DNA from: Bacteroidales bacterium UBA3816
GTDB lineage: Bacteria; Bacteroidota; Bacteroidia; Bacteroidales; P3
Direction of reading: 5' to 3'
NCBI GenBank assembly: GCA_002368955.1
Contig: DFDY01000069.1
Span: 1 to 5,731, forward strand
Length of the DNA: 5,731 bases
A program made the translations under genes and the position numbers. Every line of letters starts with the position of its first letter. Position 1 is the first letter of the stretch. Shown here one piece after another: positions 3,686 to 5,731 of the stretch. Below the pieces are notes generated by a model. It was not told where the DNA came from. It did no database searches and saw nothing but the letters and a program-made list of their open reading frames with translations.

Positions 3686-5731
3686 TTAGTACACCACAAT
3701 CTTTTGCGGGGTGTTGTTCCCTATCTGTATGAGGTAGACTCCTGCGGCAGGCAAGGTAATGGAATAGGACTCAGGCACACTGGACTGAGAGTAGATAAGC
3801 CTGCCCATGATGTCGAATACGCGCACGTGCTGCCCTTCGGCACCGTTGACCACAAGGCGGTTGCCCTCTTGCGAGTAATGTGTCGGGTGGAGTAGGGGAG
3901 AGTCGATGCCCACGTTCTCCTCGAAGTGAGCAGTAATAATAGTGTCCTGAGTGACCACAAGCTGGCGGGGATTGTCGGTGTTGCCGTCGCTCCATGCCGT
4001 GAAATGATAGCCCGGGTTGGCATTGGCTGCAATTGTTGCCGTGCTACCATTAGCGCAGGAGGGCTCTTCCAGCACCTCGACCACGCCCATTTCCGAATTC
4101 TCGGTCTCCACAGTCAGGGTGTCCATCACCACCTCTATGAAGTTGGAGAAGTAACCCCAGCTTGAATCGTACGATTCCATGCTGCCGCAGGGGATATAAA
4201 CGGGCACAGTGTCGGCTATGCCTGCAAACACATTTGTGCCCAATGCAGGTGCCACCCTGCTTTTCGAAATGATTGTGGGCGAAATAATAATAGGCTCAGA
4301 ACCTGTCGGTACGCCATCTTGATAAAGAATATGCGTTCCGAAACTGGAAAAAGCCCTTGCTGGTATCCAACGCACATTCTCTCCTATCACCAATTGGGTA
4401 ATGTTCGTGTCATATACAAATGCGGAAGATGAAATATACAGGCAGCTATCTGCCTCATAGTATAGGCTGGTAAGGCCAGTACAAACAATAAAAGCATCAC
4501 TGCGAATTTCACTGATCAAATTAGGTATAGTCAGCGAAGTGAGACTGGTGCATTCTGCAAATGCGGAATGATCTATCATGGCAGGAGCATTGGGCAATTT
4601 CAGCTCCTGGAGATTTGTACACCCGGCAAAGGCCCATCCAATATAGGTGACGGAATCGGGAATGATTATTGAGGTAAGGCCTGTGCAACCCTCAAAAGCG
4701 TTTTGATAAATCCCGGTAAGGGAATTGGGTAAATTTACCGAGAGAGGACCTCTGCAATAAGAAAAGCCAGGAGAATAAATATCGGTGACAGTATTGGGAA
4801 TGGTTACTGAATCAGCCCCTATCCTGTAGGCATCTCCAATATAAACCTGAATGGCGGTTTTTGTGCTGTCTGTATAAACTATTCCGTTTTCAATGTAGCC
4901 ATTTATTGATTGGGCTCCCCAAGTTTCCAGAATCGGTGTTCCTTCATAATATCCAATTGTGTCTAAGGCACTTCCATAATATGTCACATGTCGTACACTA
5001 TTTATAGCTTGACTGCCTCTGAATGCAGCTGGTTCAATGGTATCGACAGAGTTCGGTATAGACAAGGAGGCAATACTTGTGCAATTACTGAATGCACCAC
5101 CACAAATCTTTGTGACAGAATTGGGTATCGTCACAGAAGTGAGGCCTTCGCATCCCCTAAACAATGCTGGCTCAATCGTGGTGACGGAATTGGGTATCGT
5201 CATCGTGGTTAGGCTTTTGCATTCATAGAATGCAGACATTCCAATCGAAGTGACGGAATTGGGTAACGACACAGAGGTAAGCCACGAACAGCTGTAGAAT
5301 GCGCTAGGGCCAATAGTGTCAACGGTGTTCGCCACTGTCACAGCTGTGTCATGCCCAATGTATGCCAACAGCGTTGTCTCCGTACTGTCGGAATAAATAA
5401 AATCATTGTCCTGATAGCCATTCATTGAAATTGCGCCCCAAGGCCCGCCAGTAGCAGTGCCATGATATTCGATATGCTTCACATATAAGAATGCGCTCTC
5501 TCCAATTGAGGTGACGGAACTGGGAATTGTTAGTGACGCAAGGCTTGTGCATCGGCAGAATGCCTGTGTTCCAATCGAGGTAACGGAACTGGGAATTGTT
5601 AGTGACGCAAGGCTTGTGCAAAAATCGAAGGCTCCCAATCCAATTGAGGTGACGGAATTAGGTATCGTTACTGAGGTGAGGCTTGAGCAATGAGAGAAAG
5701 TGCTAGGTTCAATCGAGGTGACGGAATTAGG
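3686..5731 (-). CDS. BspA-like leucine-rich-repeat surface protein with T9SS C-terminal sorting domain, 5'-truncated
   Basis: The frame is open from the right edge to TAA at 3688-3686, giving 681 visible residues; the start lies outside. The TTG at 5638 is an ordinary leucine inside a repeat. Residues 1 to about 465 are BspA-type (LRR_5) repeats of 23 residues with the pattern LTSxTIPNSVTSIGxxAF followed by xxC, about 15 units including degenerate ones. Two non-LRR islands interrupt them (residues 84-140 and 246-318). One unit is a residue short (YIGWAFAGC, near 365). Then follow a post-LRR cap (487-534), an InlB-B-repeat-like domain (538-603) and a T9SS type A sorting domain (about 617-681). 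BspA-like proteins are surface adhesins or ligand binders in oral and gut bacteria and protists. The sorting domain indicates export through the T9SS, cleavage of the domain and attachment to the cell surface; the ligand is unknown. The gene ends at the terminator shared with the DUF3078 gene. Confidence 0.95.
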   Translation of the reverse strand, partial: PNSVTSIEPSTFSHCSSLTSVTIPNSVTSIGLGAFDFCTSLASLTIPSSVTSIGTQAFCRCTSLASLTIPSSVTSIGESAFLYVKHIEYHGTATGGPWGAISMNGYQDNDFIYSDSTETTLLAYIGHDTAVTVANTVDTIGPSAFYSCSWLTSVSLPNSVTSIGMSAFYECKSLTTMTIPNSVTTIEPALFRGCEGLTSVTIPNSVTKICGGAFSNCTSIASLSIPNSVDTIEPAAFRGSQAINSVRHVTYYGSALDTIGYYEGTPILETWGAQSINGYIENGIVYTDSTKTAIQVYIGDAYRIGADSVTIPNTVTDIYSPGFSYCRGPLSVNLPNSLTGIYQNAFEGCTGLTSIIIPDSVTYIGWAFAGCTNLQELKLPNAPAMIDHSAFAECTSLTSLTIPNLISEIRSDAFIVCTGLTSLYYEADSCLYISSSAFVYDTNITQLVIGENVRWIPARAFSSFGTHILYQDGVPTGSEPIIISPTIISKSRVAPALGTNVFAGIADTVPVYIPCGSMESYDSSWGYFSNFIEVVMDTLTVETENSEMGVVEVLEEPSCANGSTATIAANANPGYHFTAWSDGNTDNPRQLVVTQDTIITAHFEENVGIDSPLLHPTHYSQEGNRLVVNGAEGQHVRVFDIMGRLIYSQSSVPESYSITLPAAGVYLIQIGNNTPQKIVVY
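3689..3883 (-). other. T9SS type A C-terminal sorting domain
   Basis: Residues 617-681 carry the classical Por sorting pattern: a short strand with NRLVVNGAEG, then VRVFDIMGRLIYSQ, SITLPAAGVYLIQI and the terminal lysine-containing strand QKIVVY. The family directs proteins through the type IX secretion system and is removed on the cell surface by the sortase PorU. Confidence 0.92.
3917..4123 (-). other. InlB B-repeat-like (divergent) domain
   Basis: Residues 538-603 show the mark of bacterial B-repeat-like modules: a run of short strands, GSTATIAANANPGYHFTAW, then SDGNTDNP and a closing TITAHF-like strand (IITAHFEE). The usual pattern is G-x-x-V-T-I-x-A-x-P-x-x-G-Y-x-F-x-x-W-x-D-G. It serves as a stalk or spacer between the ligand-binding LRR and the cell-surface anchor. 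Confidence 0.82.
4130..4273 (-). other. Post-LRR cap/linker domain
   Basis: Residues 487-534 include PALGTNVFAG, VPVYIPCGS, SYDSSWGYFSNF and IEV. This matches the conserved segment that follows the LRR in many Bacteroidales BspA-like proteins (pattern P-x-L-G-x-x-x-F, VYVPCG, a W-G/F-x-N-I end). It likely closes the solenoid; that role is inferred. Confidence 0.75.
4778..4996 (-). other. Non-LRR island 2 ('NGY' module) within the BspA-like protein
   Basis: Residues 246-318 share with island 1 the order V-R-H-V-x-Y-x-G, WGAQSINGY, YTDSTKT, YIG, then IPNTVTDI. It has about 11 extra residues between the first Gly-Ser-Ala and WGA, and 5 extra before NTV. Like island 1 it follows an AF helix whose cysteine is absent (AAFRGS). 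Confidence 0.8.
5034..5340 (-). repeat. Second 69-bp LRR repeat block
   Basis: Unit starts at 5034, 5103, 5172, 5241 and 5310 keep exact 69-bp phase. They encode the pattern PNSVTSIG/PNSVTTIE/PNSVTKIC/PNSVDTIE followed by AF. They are more diverged in DNA than the block at 5502-5731. The 5310 unit is the return strand of island 1 (TVANTVDTIG), so the island joins the array in phase at that side. Confidence 0.88.
5312..5482 (-). other. Non-LRR island 1 ('NGY' module) within the BspA-like protein
   Basis: Residues 84-140 leave the LRR pattern straight after an AF helix that lacks the usual cysteine. The module reads VKHIEYHG, then PWGAISMNGY, then YSDSTETT and AYIG, and returns to the LRR with NTVDTIG. 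It aligns with island 2. Similar inserts recur in Bacteroidales BspA-like proteins from general familiarity, but I know of no named function. Confidence 0.8.
5502..5731 (-). repeat. 69-bp tandem repeat block encoding near-identical LRR units
   Basis: Units start at 5502, 5571, 5640 and 5709 (cut by the window edge) with exact 69-bp spacing, each encoding one 23-residue LRR. The first 50 nt of the units at 5502 and 5571 differ at only two positions, both silent (ATT/ATC and GTG/GTA). Both carry IPSSVTSIG rather than the IPNSV form usual elsewhere in the protein. The block probably continues beyond the window. Confidence 0.93.

Noticed and set aside
5511..5693. Small + strand frames with repeated VTELGIV motifs opposite the LRR array
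   Set aside because: They are antisense images of the 69-bp repeats; the repeat pattern is explained fully by the minus-strand LRR protein.
5034..5731. Regular 69-bp repeat spacing that might suggest a CRISPR-like or other non-coding array
   Set aside because: The period is exactly 23 codons, variation is mostly silent or conservative, and the units read as LRRs in one open frame. There is no repeat/spacer structure.

Overview
The window looks like a Bacteroidetes chromosome fragment, most likely an uncultured or host-associated member of the order Bacteroidales. The main reasons are a BspA-type leucine-rich-repeat protein with a type IX secretion (T9SS, Por) C-terminal sorting domain, a DUF3078 protein (a family typical of Bacteroidetes), a YARHG-domain protein, and two copies of the Bacteroidetes -7 promoter element (TAnnTTTG). 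AT-rich leaders without a strong Shine-Dalgarno sequence fit the same group. The species cannot be named from this sequence.

Layout. Positions 1-871 (+) hold the 3' part of a gene whose product ends in a YARHG domain. It converges, with only 13 bp between stop codons, on a classical short-chain dehydrogenase/reductase (SDR) at 885-1721 (-). The 126 bp from 1722 to 1847 separate the SDR from a divergent small cysteine-rich lipoprotein gene (1848-2384, +). Next come a 147-bp spacer with its own promoter and a DUF3078 exported protein (2532-3599, +). A strong hairpin terminator (3620-3665) lies between this gene and a large convergent gene (3686 to the right edge, -).

The right-hand 2 kb is the C-terminal 681 residues of the BspA-like surface protein. 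In protein order it has 23-residue leucine-rich repeats (69 bp in DNA) interrupted by two homologous non-LRR 'NGY' islands, then a conserved post-LRR cap, an InlB-B-repeat-like domain and the T9SS type A sorting domain. Its N-terminus lies beyond the window.

Three of the five genes (lipoprotein, DUF3078, BspA-like) clearly encode envelope or surface proteins, and the YARHG protein may be a fourth. Orientation and spacing suggest mostly single-gene transcription units rather than one operon, so no joint pathway is claimed. The most interesting signals are the paired LRR islands, the nearly identical 69-bp units (possible length variation), and a symmetric promoter core at 1815-1830 where perfect -7 elements for both strands abut. 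I see no clearly novel multi-gene system here.
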